This document shows positions 1 to 11,700 of a stretch of 64,000 bases of DNA, piece after piece (positions within the stretch are counted from its first letter, which is position 1; each line of letters begins with the position of its first letter). A model generated the notes under the pieces. It did no database searches and was not told where the DNA came from. It worked only from the letters and a program-made list of their open reading frames with translations. The translations under genes and the position numbers were made by a program. The DNA is taken from contig NC_092091.1 in the NCBI RefSeq assembly GCF_045679555.1, positions 14,965,572-15,029,571 of the forward strand, written 5' to 3'. Source of the DNA: Salvelinus alpinus. Its lineage: Eukaryota; Chordata; Actinopteri; Salmoniformes; Salmonidae.

Positions 1-1500
1 CCGCGGTCATGGTCATAATCCAGACTAGTGAGGGTTAGTGAAGCGGAAGTACTCCATTAAAGACAACGGAAAATCATGTCAAAACTGTTTATGTTATTTG
101 CCTGCCAACCTAAACAGAGTATGATTAAGCTGATTAGCATAGGAGAAAGTACATCAAAGACATTGATAAGCAGTTGTCGATCAACTCATAGACACAGTCA
201 TAAATCACACTTAAAAGATATACTATGCAGGAATTGCTCTGCCATTTTCTGGTTGCTCAAATTCTAATACTTCACCTAATTTCAGTTTATGTGACAAAAC
301 AAACAAGTATAGTGTAGAGAATATTTGTACCATCAAAACTGCTGTGAAATATATTTTCCATAACCAAAGATATTGTATTTTCAGCTGTCTGAAGCTGGTG
401 TACAAAACCAAGAGTAAAATACACAAACGTGAAACTTAAGAACGGGAAGCACAGAAATAGTGCACACAGAACAGATTTATCGCTTCTTAGACCTGCTTTC
501 AATGAGAATGACAGATCTATAACACACTTTTCTATGTTAATTTGGTTGCGGCTTTAAAAGATAAATATTATAGATAAATATTATTTGGCTTTTTAACTTT
601 TCAGATCACTCTGGTGCAGTATTTATAAAACCAAATTGAGTGAAAAAGCTAAACGATCAAATTATCATGTGCCTCAATGTAGTTGTACATTTTAAAAGCA
701 TGGTACATTGACAATATGAATGCATATTGTAAATTGTAAATTCATTATTTAGTTGATTTCTACTTAGAAACCTAACATTTGGCAAGGGAGTAGCCCTACA
801 TCATAAATGTGTACTATAAATTAATTAATTCATGCTATTTTCTGCTCCTCCATCTCAAGAGAATGTGTCTACTGAGGTTAAACAAGGAATTATAAATGTA
901 CAAATTTAGTAACTTAGTTCAGTGATTTTGAACACGTTAAGTCAAAACTTTATTTCTCTGTGCATGTGCTCCCACCATTGGCCTCTGCACTTAGCTACAA
1001 TTTCCTTGTGTAGCACTGCCCCTCAGCTGACATTAAGAAACACTGCATGTTCAATCCCTGACAATAGTTTTTTTAAGTCTTTTGACAGCTTTTGACCTAT
1101 TCAACGATGGGGGTACAAAATCCATTTTAGGACATCCTCAGTTGTAAGTCATGGCTTTCAGTATCACCTGAAAAAGTGTCCTCCTCATCCCTAAAGGCAA
1201 TTAGCTGGAACAGACTCATCTCTGCCCAAACAACCTTGTGTCCCGAACCTTGGCTTGACGCTATAGGGAATCAGTAAAATAGGAGTCACTCATCAGACCA
1301 AATTGCTTCTCATAGCAACTGTAATTACATGCAAAGCTCTACCTACCTCAGTAGAAGCACATAGCACTCCTACACTCACTCTAGGCTTACACGTCACATT
1401 CCTTCCACTTATTTAACAGTAGCCTTGTTTGAGGCTGGTTAGCAGCATGCGGCATTGTTTTGTTTGTTGTTTAAAACATCAGCTAATGAAATATGTAAGT
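1..1500. other. AT-rich non-coding flank
   Basis: No gene, RNA or recognisable transposon could be supported here. Open frames are short, lack family resemblance and overlap on both strands. The stretch is AT-rich and contains no long simple repeat. It lies downstream of brd1 (minus strand) and is read as intergenic. Confidence 0.4.
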
Positions 1501-1504
1501 AGGC

Positions 1505-1775
1505 TTGGCTTGTGCGAGCCAGAACGGCTCCTAGGGAAGGAGCCTATCTCCTGTTTCTGTAGCGTGAGGCAGCTAGATGTACAAGTACACCCCCTAGACA
1601 GGACGCTGGTGTATGGCAGGGCCATACCACCCCAATCTATATCCTTATTGCTAAGTGCTAAGCAGAGACACATCAGGCCCCATTTTTACAGTCTTTGGTA
1701 TGACTCAGCCAGGGATTGAACTCACAACCTTGCAATCTCAAGGCGGACACTCTAACCATAAGGTCACTGAGTTGG
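1505..1775 (-). repeat. tRNA-derived SINE
   Basis: On the minus strand the segment starts with a tRNA-like head: a B-box-like GAGTTCAATCCC follows a degenerate A-box about 35 bases downstream of CTCAGTGACC. A tRNA-unrelated body of about 200 bases runs down toward 1505. This layout is that of a polymerase III SINE. The exact family was not identified. It lies outside the brd1 coding region. Confidence 0.55.
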
Positions 1776-1951
1776 TAAACTCTAATGATGAAATATTGCG
1801 CCTGATCAACTCTAAATATTCATTTAATCCTTCAAATACATTTGTTTTATAATCCAGCATTTACTTGAAACTTGTCTTTGTGTTTCTGAGTTGTCCAGGA
1901 CCGTGTGGTGGTATCGAGCTGCAGCACAGCGATAAAGGACGCAATATTGGA

Positions 1952-2226
1952 CAGCACCATTGAGGTCATCTTCATTTTGAAGTAGTCAATGTTCTTCTTC
2001 TACTACTTCTATGAGTAAACAAACTGAAAGGGAGCATACTGCCACCGGGGAGGTATAAAGCCAAGGTTGGCGATTTACTGCCACCTACAGTTATGGAATG
2101 TTTGCTCACGAATATAATTAATTGGCTGATTGGTGACCTGGATGTAATTATGTGATCCTTCCTTAACCCATAGGAAGTCCCATCCAGTTGACTACTTCAA
2201 AATGGTGAAAGTCCTCAATGGCGCTG
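1952..2226. mobile_element. MITE with ~38-bp terminal inverted repeats
   Basis: The left end (CAGCACCATTGAGG, continuing to TTTTGAAGTAGTCAA) is the reverse complement, with a few mismatches, of the right end that begins near 2188 (TTGACTACTTCAAAA) and closes with CCTCAATGGCGCTG. The 275-bp interior has no open frame. No matching target duplication is visible at the outer ends. A second, rearranged copy lies in reverse orientation at 20288-20995, which confirms that this is a dispersed element. Confidence 0.7.
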
Positions 2227-2530
2227 CACATGCTAAAATGGGCTTTTGGGCACTAGAGTCATCTATCTATCTCTATGAGTTGTAGGTGCTAGGAGGCTTT
2301 TCTGAGAATTTTATGTGCCTGATTGAATGCTTTTTTTTACTGTGCAGACTCTACTTTGTCCTTGGAAGGTGGTGGTATAGGCTTATTTGTGTTTTGCCAG
2401 TGATAAAAGTGTGAGTGTTAAAATCTCATAATTTCTATATTGAATAATGAATATGAAATATTTAAAATGTAAAAGATCATTAAAGATTAATTCTGTAAAT
2501 GTTCATGTTTAAAATATGTAGTGGTGCAGC

Positions 2531-2927
2531 TAATGCTGCATTCGTCACCACGTGGGAGGTGGGAATGTACTAGTTGTGAAGTGGTAAATATCCGTTGGAT
2601 GTATTCACGTGCTTTGAACTTGTTGAGAGATTGGCTAATGGCGAACAAGATACGTAAACAATAAACTACAAGTATAGCTATGATGAATGTAAACAAATGA
2701 TAGTGTTCAAAAACTATATTAACAGATTCCTTTATATAAAGAATATTTTGTGGTTGCATTTAACTGCAGAAAAGTCACTTCCTTGGTAGGTGATGTAAGA
2801 GGTCAGCATGTGGGAGAAGTAGGAGCTCAGGATGATAGTTTCCCACTAGGAATTACCAGTTGGAGGGCCGTCAAGTGGATTTATGTGTTCATTCCCACTT
2901 CCCACTTGGTTACGAACACAGCATTAT
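2531..2927. mobile_element. non-autonomous element with inverted ends
   Basis: The left end reads TAATGCTGCATTCGTCACCA followed by CGTGGGAGGTGGGAAT. The right end, reverse complemented, reads TAATGCTGTGTTCGTAACCA followed by AGTGGGAAGTGGGAAT. These are about 36-bp terminal inverted repeats around an AT-rich interior of some 320 bp. The open frames inside look like chance frames. This is probably a MITE; its superfamily is unknown. Confidence 0.5.
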
Positions 2928-2929
2928 TA

Positions 2930-5752
2930 CCTACCTTTGGTATCTTCCAGGTATGGGCAGGGCTATCTGGCAAGGTTATGAAAGTCAGTTTGGGCCAGTG
3001 TTATCTTCTCACTATCTGGTGAGTTAGCCTTTCGTTATTTAAAGCAGCTGTCGATGTAGCTTTGTTTTTAGTTAATCACTTAATTTTGTTTTACAATGTT
3101 TTTGTATTTCGGTCTTTGGGAGCCTTGCAAGCAAATACATAACTTGCCACGACTCCTTCCACTCTACCAACACCATCTAGCCTCCAGTGCCATACTTTCA
3201 AGATTGTGGCCTCTTTCTTACACTACTATCCAACCTTCACATATCTGTTTCATGTCACTTTTGCAGCGTGTCTTTTTGAGACATATTTTTGGTGGTTCTC
3301 TGAAGAACAGTTTGACATCTTTGACACAGTCTTGTGGAGAGGTACAATAAGTGTTTATTAGGCTTGTTGCACATGACTCAGCGGTCATGACCTGCCTGTC
3401 CCACCCATGACCTGCAGTGTCACTGAATTTCATCAAATACAATGTGGTGCAACTGCATCAGTCGATCGTTGTGAACCTTGGGAGGACATTTCCCTTTCCC
3501 TAGTGATAGGCTAATGATCAACATACTGTTACAGCGTTTGCTGCCTGACATTGCAGGCCTAGCACTATCCCTCTGCACTGCAGGCATTGTCTTCCTTCCC
3601 CAAGCGACGAGGTGGCATGCAGAAATAACGCATTCCAGACTCACCTGCTGGGGTTCTCGCACGTAATTACACAGCCGTCTGCCCCACACACACGAGAGGG
3701 ACTGCTGCCGAACTAGCGGATAATTAGCTCAGTCAAAAGTTCTCTGATGAGGCTGATGCTGGGAGATTGATCTTCACGGTTAGTTGACTTTCTCCGGCTC
3801 ATGCCGCTGCAGCCTTCCTCCCCAAACAATTAGCATCCGATTGAGGGAGATGTCGGCGGTGAGAAGCCCACTGTTTCTGCATGGACTATGTGCTGCTCTG
3901 ACATACAGTCCTGGAGAAAATAATTATTTTTGCCATGTTCAGCCATTAAAGTAAACATACAAGATCAATGTCAAAGTTTATTATAACACTTATGGTTTTG
4001 TAAGGCAATTATCAAGAAAATTTGCATTTAGGCTATTTGATAGCATTGGACAGAAACTTCTAATCTAGACCATGGTTGTACTATCATGTATTAGATGAAG
4101 GTGGCAGTAGACATGTGATTTGACCTCTTATATGCGGCCCCTTGGTAAACGTAATTAGAAATTAAATGATCAAGCAGCAGACGTTTGCCATGCCATAGCT
4201 CCACCTTGTGGTAGTCTCTGTATGTCTGTTTCATTTCATCAAACACAAAATCCATACAACACAGAAAATCAGTGATTCAATAACATTTTTTTTTATTTTC
4301 AGTGTTTTATAAAAATACTGGACTTTGCCAGCATCTACTCCATTGGCTATAATGTGGTTTTCCCAGAGAATAAGACTAGTAAAGTCTATTTATAGAACGT
4401 CCATATGAAACTGTATTTTGGGATGAAGAAAAAAATAATTCTACCCACTGCTCCCCAGATCCTCCCAACTGAATAAAATGCCATGGATTCTATTCCCACC
4501 TTTAAGATTAGTGCCTCTGGTAAAAAAATAAAAAATAAAATATGCAAAGAGGGCCTCTACAGCTGGCTCTTAGTGAGCCATTAGTATCTCTTACGATTCT
4601 TTCTATATAAAGTAATGCATATACATTTCTCCTTTACAATAAATTACTACAGGCACAGTCACCCATGGTCATGGTCCCTGTAACAGTCAAAACTATTGTG
4701 TACGAAGACAACGTTTTGCAGGTTGTTATTCACCGATCACACACACACACACACCACAAAAGGCAACAAAAAATACATTTTTTTTTTTAAATTTATGAAA
4801 ATCTGGGCAGCTGATTTTTGGTTGTGTGTGAATGATGCACTTTCAGCTTTTTAAACACTGAAAGCATCTGATGCATACAAGTATAAAGATTTATATAAAT
4901 ATGTACAAAAAAAACAAACACCAATTCCGGTAAAAACATTCTTGTTTTTAAAAACACATTAATGCCAAGAGAAGCTTTTCCATAAACTTCGATAACTTAA
5001 GAAACCGTAAAAAATTTTGCTCAAATTAATAACAAAAAAACGTTCAATCAATACAGTATATTTTTTCCCCCTGGTTGAGTCTGTTGTAGCCTAGACTTGC
5101 ACAGGTTGTAGCACCAGCAAATATTTAATATGCACCATAGTGCTGCCATGAATCACCCCTGCAGTATAAATAGCAAGAAAGTGAACACGCAGTACCAATA
5201 ATACATGAAAACAGAATAAATTAGTGTCAGGCCTTGTGCAGGTATTTACAGGGTTAAATCCAGGGTTGCTGTAGAGAGTAGATTGGAGTGAGAATCATGA
5301 TGGCAGTGAAGGTTGCAGCAGTCTTGCAGAACATTACAAGACAGACTCATCTCCGGCACATTCATCACATTAGACCAGTGATTTTCACAAGTCGGTCCTT
5401 AGACGCCGTATGAAGGTTTTTGCAGCCGCCAACCCAATTGCTTGAGTTTAGTTGCATAGCTCATAGATTCATTTGAATATACTGCAAGCTACAGTATTTA
5501 GAATGGAATAGATTAAAATGGAGCATACGCAGCGTGGAGTCATACCATTTACCCATGAGCAGCTCAGTTAACATAATCAAGACACAAGGTGGAATGAAAA
5601 CCTGCAACAAGAAACCGTTGGGCTGCTCCTCCACTACAGAGGAGACAGTAAACAATGATGGGTGTGAGGAATACCAGGGCTGCTGTGGAATATCAAGTAA
5701 ACAGAGTTAAGGAAGGACTCCCCCTAGAGGTGAGGGGGTTGCATGACCAGAT
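2930..5752 (-). other. brd1: brd1 3' flank and probable 3' UTR
   Basis: This lies immediately downstream of the brd1 stop codon on the minus strand. AT-rich, largely unique sequence continues to about 3900 and would fit a long 3' untranslated region. Minus-strand AATAAA candidates (TTTATT on plus) occur near 4290 and near 3978, but none can be proved to be the cleavage signal. A short (CA)n tract lies at 4739-4757. From about 3000 to 3900 I see no recognisable feature. Confidence 0.4.
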
Positions 5753-8700
5753 TCAGTCCACATCGCAGGGCTCGCTGCTAGGCACATTCCCGACCTGGCT
5801 CCGGTGGCTCATGGCGCGCTGGAAGGCGGTCTGCACAGCTTTACGGATGCCAGAGGAGCAGCCCTCCTTCAGTTTGAGCTTGTCCATGGTCTTATTGATA
5901 CCAAAGGCATCCATCTTGGATCTAGGAAGCCATTGCCTGTCAAATAAAGTGACATAGCGTTAGTATTATGCTACATCATATTACCTCTGACTACTACTGG
6001 TCCTCAAGAAAACTTGAACCTGGGCATTTAAACGGTTGGCCACGTTAGAAGACTATACAAGTGGCGAACCATAGAAGGGGAGCATCATCTCACCAGCTGT
6101 GCTTGTTGTCGAAGAAGTGGACGAGGAAGAGTTTCTCTTCGGACTTGTACTGCATCAGCTCTCCGACTCTGAGGACGTCCAGAGGGGGCAGGGAGACCCC
6201 GTGGTGGTGACGCCCCGCCCTCGGCAGCTTGGGGTCTATGATCTGCATTGAGGGGGGGGGGGGGGGGGGGAAAGTGATTGACTCTAGTGGTCTGAAAACA
6301 AGAGGACGCAGTGAATCCTGGTGGTGCAGCAGTGGTTCAGATTGGTGGACCGGAACTGACAATCACACTAACAACAAACTACCAAACACAGATGCCATGC
6401 TACCCGAGTCACCCGGAAAGCTCTAAGCGATCTGTATTACTCCTCAGCGACTCCTAACACACTCATACCATCCACAACACATTGGAGCTGAGCAGCTTGC
6501 TGCATGGGTGAGCACAAACACGAGCTACACCACTTACGATGAGACGAATGGATGGGAAATGAGACATATAGATGGCCAGTCTCTGGGACACAGGCTCTCA
6601 CTCACCAACGCAGGGTAGGAGGGATATCCACTACATTTTGCCCAAACTAGTTTAAGGGGTTCAGCACTAGAGGACATCCAAATATTTCCGTTGACAACTT
6701 CTACGGAAGCAGGAATAACGACAAGCAAGTTATGGGGGGGTTCACTGCAAACAGACGAGAATACTACTCTAAAAGCCATGCTCACACTGATAGGGAAAGA
6801 CAACAGTAGCAAACAAAAACAAGAATGTACGTTCACACACAGGGAAATATTACAGGGCATCAAAATATTGAAATAGTGTTAGTTGTATGAATTATGAAAC
6901 AACACAAGGTCGATGTAGAGGGTAACCATTCTGCAGTTTGAGACCAAGGAGAAGACGACCGAAAACTTCTGAATTATGTATAGGAAGTGGGATTGATTAG
7001 TCTGGACAGGGAGACCATTGCTGCCTTAGGGCATGTCAGCTCAGGCTACTGGGACATAAAAAAAATAAAATAAATACCAACCATGGCCCCAGTGTGCAAA
7101 GAGCCTCAGCTGTCTGCTGTCAAACGAGCTCATGTTCCATGCTCAGACGCAGTCTTGCCAAGAACACAAACTCCTGTCTAAATCAAAATACACTGCTCAA
7201 AAAAATAAAGGGAACACTTAAACAACACAATGTAACTCCAAGTCAATCACACTTCTGTGAAATCAAACTGTCCACTTAGGAAGCAACACTGATTGACAAT
7301 ACATTTCACATGCTGTTGTGCAAATGGAATAGACAACAGGTGGAAATTATAGGCAATTAGCAAGACACCCCCAATAAAGGAGTGGTTCTGCAGGTGGTGA
7401 CCACAGACCACTTCTCAGTTCCTATGCTTCCTGGCTGATGTTTTGGTCACTTTTGAATGCTGGCGGTGCTTTCACTCTAGTGGTAGCATGAGACGGAGTC
7501 TACAAACCACACACGTGGCTCAGGTAGTGCAGCTCATCCAGGATGGCACATCAATGCGAGCTGTGGCAAGAAGGTTTGCTGTGTCTGTCAGCGTAGTGTC
7601 CAGAGCATGGAGGCGCTACCAGGAGACAGGCCAGTACATCAGGAGACGTGGAGGAGGCCGTAGGAGGGCAACAACCCAGCAGCAGGACCGCTACCTCTGC
7701 CTTTGTGCAAGGAGGAGCAGGAGGAGCACTGCCAGAGCCCTGCAAAATGACCTCCAGCAGGCCACAAATGTGCATGTGTCTGCTCAAACGGTCAGAAATA
7801 GACTCCATGAGGGTGGTATGAGGGCCCGACGTCCACAGGTGGGGGTTGTGCTTACAGCCCAACACCGTGCAGGACGTTTGGCATTTGCCAGAGAACACCA
7901 AGATTGGCAAATTCGCCACTGGCGCCCTGTGCTCTTCACAGATGAAAGCAGGTTCACACTGAGCATGTGACAGACGTGACAGAGTCTGGAGACGCCGTGG
8001 AGAACGTTCTGCTGCCTGCTACATCCTCCAGCATGACCGGTTTGGTGGTGGGTCAGTCATGGTGTGGGGTGGCATTTCTTTGGGGGGGCCGCACAGCCCT
8101 CCATGTGCTCGCCAGAGGTAGCCTGACTGCCATTAGGTACCGAGATGAGATCCTCAGACCCCTTGTGAGACCATATGCTGGTGCGGTTGGCCTTGGGTTC
8201 CTCCTAATGCAAGACAATGCTAGACCTCATGTGGCTGGAGTGTGTCAGCAGTTCCTGCAAGAGGAAGGCATTGATGCTATGTACTGGCCCATCCGTTCCC
8301 AGACCTGAATCCAATTGAGCACATCTGGGACATCATGTCTCGCTCCATCCACCAACACCACGTTGCACCACAGACTGTCCAGGAGTTGGCGGATGCTTTA
8401 GTCCAGGTCTGGGAGGAGATGCCTCAGGAGATCATCCGCCACCTCATCAGGAGCATGCCCAGGCGTTGTAGGGAGGTCATACAGGCACGTGGAGGCCACA
8501 CACACTACTGAGCCTCATTTTGACTTGTTTTAAGGACATTACATCAAAGTTGGATCAGCCTGTAGTGTGGTTTTCCACTTTAATTTTGAGTGTGACTCCA
8601 AATCCAGACCTCCATGGGTTGATAAATTTGATTTCCATTGATCATTTGTGTGATTTTGTTGTCAGCACATTCAACTACGTAAAGAAAAAAGTATTTAATA

Positions 8701-11700
8701 AGAATATTTCATTCATTCAGATCTAGAATGTGTTATTTTAGTGTTCCCTTTATTTTTTTGAGCAGTGTATATACAGTACCAGTCAAAAGTTTGGACACAC
8801 CTACTCAGTCCAGGGTTTTTCTTTATTTTTACTATTTTATACATTGTAGAATAATAGTGAAGACAACAAAACTATGAAATAACACATATGGAATCATGTA
8901 GTAACCCCCCAAAAAAGTCTTCAAAAAAATCCAAATATATTTTATATTTGAGATTCTTCAAAGTAGTCACCCTTTGCCTTGATGACAGCTTTGCACACTT
9001 TTCGCATTCTCTCAACCAGCTTCATGAGGTAGTCACCTGGAAAGCATTTTAATTAACAGGTGTTCCTTGTTAAAAGTTAATATGTGGAATTTCTTTCCTT
9101 CTTAATGCGTTTGAGCCAATCAGTTGTGTTGTGACAAAGTAGGTGTGGTATACAGAAGATAGCCCTATTTGGTAAAAGACCAAGTCCATATTATGGCAAG
9201 AACAGCACAAATAAGCAAAGAGAAAATGACAGTCCATCATTACTTTAAGACATGAAGGTCAGTCAATCCGGAAAATTTCAAAAACTTTGAAAGTTTCTTC
9301 AAGTGCAGTTGCAAAAACCATCAAGCGCTATGATGAAACTGGCTCTCATGATGACCGCCACAGGAAAGGAAGACCCAGAGTTACCTGCTGCAGAGGATAA
9401 GTTCATTAGAGTTACCAGCCTCAGAAATTGCAGCCCAAATAAATGCTTCAGAGTTCAAGTAACAGACACATCTGAACATCAACTGTTCAGAGGAGACTGA
9501 ATCAGGCCATGGTTGAATTGCTGCAAAGAAACCACTTTTATTTTATTTAACTAGGCAAGTCAGTTAAGAGCGAATTCTTATTTACAATGACGGCCTACCC
9601 CAGCCAAACCCGGACGATGCTGGTCAAATTGTGCGTCGCCCTAAGGGACTCCCAATCACAGCCGGTTGTGATACAGCCTGGAATCGAACCAGGGTCTGTA
9701 GTGACGCTTCTAGCACTAGATGCTGTGCCACCGGGGAGCCCGAAATTCTATTAAAGGACACCAATAAGATGAAGAGACTTGCCTGGGACAAGAAACATGA
9801 GCAATGGACATTAGACCGGTGGAAATCTGTCCTTTGGTCTGATGAGTCCAAATGTGAGATTTTTTGTTCCAACCGCCGTGTCTTTGAGACGCAGAGTAGG
9901 TGAACGGATGATCTCCGCCTGTGTGGTTCCCACCATGGAGCATGGAGGAGGTGTGATGGTGCTTTGTTGGTGACAACATTATTTATTTAGAATTCAAGGC
10001 ACACTTAACCAGCATGACTCCCACAGCATTCTGCAGCGATACGCCATCCCATCTGGTTTGCCTTAGTGGGACTATTATTCGTTTTTCAACAGGACAATGA
10101 CACAACAGACCTCCAGGCTGTCTAAGGTCTATTTTACCAAGGAGAGTGGTGGAGTGCTGCATCGGATGATCTGGTCTCCACAATCACCCAACCTCAACCC
10201 AATTGAGATGGTTTGGGATTAGTTGGCCTGTAGAGTGAAGGAAAAGAAGCCAACAAGTGCTCAGCATATGTGGGAACTCCTTTAAGACTTTTGGAAAAGC
10301 ATGCCAGGTGAAGCAGTTTGAGAAAATGCCAAGTGTGCAAAGCTGTCATCGAGGCAAAGGGTGCCTACTTTGAAGAATCTCAAATATTTTTTGATTTGTT
10401 TAACACTTTTTTGGTTACTACATGATTCCATGTGTTATTTCATATTTGAGGTCTTCATATTATTCTACAATGTAGAAAATAATAAAAAGAAAAGAAAAAC
10501 CCTGGAATGAGTAGGTGTGTCCAAACCTTTGACTGGTACTGTATATTGTACCAATCTTAGAACTTGTTAACCAGTTGAGACAAATAAAATCCCCTCTACT
10601 TAACCTGGGTACCAGTCTGTGTTAATATTCCAATTATTGCCACTCCTTGTCATGCTAAACAAATGTTTGGTATATGACACAGAGTACATGGAGTGGAATG
10701 TTAGCACAAAACTAGTCTGGATTTCAAGCTACCCTCTACTTGCCTAAGCTGAGACTTGCAGTCCATTGGAAGCCAATACATGCACAGGATTCCTTGAGGT
10801 TTACTGGCCAATTCGTTTTGGAAAAATTGGAGAATTCCAAATGACTCAGAATAAAGTTTTAAAAAGAAACTAATATGAATACACTTTTGGTGACAGGGCA
10901 ATGGCAGATGACTATGTTAGCTATTCCAGAAAGAAATGATAAACCGCTACCACAAAAATGGATACATGTATCATTCATAATTTAAGTCCCATCCTGGCCT
11001 TTATCTCCTGAAAGTGTGTTTGTGCTAAGAACCAGTGTCTCACCTGCTGCAATCTTAGCGGCTTTGGTGAAGTCCCCATTTCCGATACAGGTGATGAGTG
11101 CGTTTTTGTCGTCCACTGTGCTCCTACGTGCCATGGATGGCCTTCCTTTCCCACTTTTTGGCACGCTGACCGTGCTGCAGGAAACAAAGGGAAACTAATG
11201 TGCCAATAGTGCAACATCCTGCCTTTGACCACAGGCGGCTCTTAGAGCAGACGCTGGATATAAATGCTAACATGGCACTGTGATGTAGGCCCACTGCCTA
11301 TCCTGTACCTGGTACTACACAGTAGAGTGCTGCAGGCAGAGAGGCTGAATTATTGCTAATGTGCTGAGGTGACAATCATACCTGGTGCTACACAGCACGC
11401 TGCCGCTAGGGGAGATGCTAGACTCGGAGGTGCAGCGCCTGCGAGGCTCCATCGGCCTAATGGGGCTGGTTTCAAGCTCCGGCTCGACAACAAATCCATT
11501 AGCTAGTCCTGGAGACAAGAAAAAAAATCTCCATTACATTTTGCATGGGGGAAGAAATATGACTTTTTGATTATTTCAATTTAACACTGGGCTTTACCTG
11601 TGTCAAGACGCTTGATGGGGGATTCCTCCTCATCCTGGTCACAGTCTCCACAGGCACTGTGGGTCCTCTTCCTGGGTAGGAGGAGAGTCTCCAGGCGAGG

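Larger units (their letters stand above)
8774..10541 (+). mobile_element. degraded Tc1-like transposon carrying a SINE
   Basis: The left end is CAGTACCAGTCAAAAGTTTG and the right end is its inverse with one mismatch (CAAACCTTTGACTGGTACTG). TA flanks both ends (8772-8773 and 10542-10543). The interior holds a decayed transposase read on the plus strand, beginning near the ATG at 9194. It is interrupted at about 9536-9747 by a SINE, which explains the 1.77-kb length. Only six bases (TATATA) separate it from the preceding Tc1 element. Confidence 0.9.
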
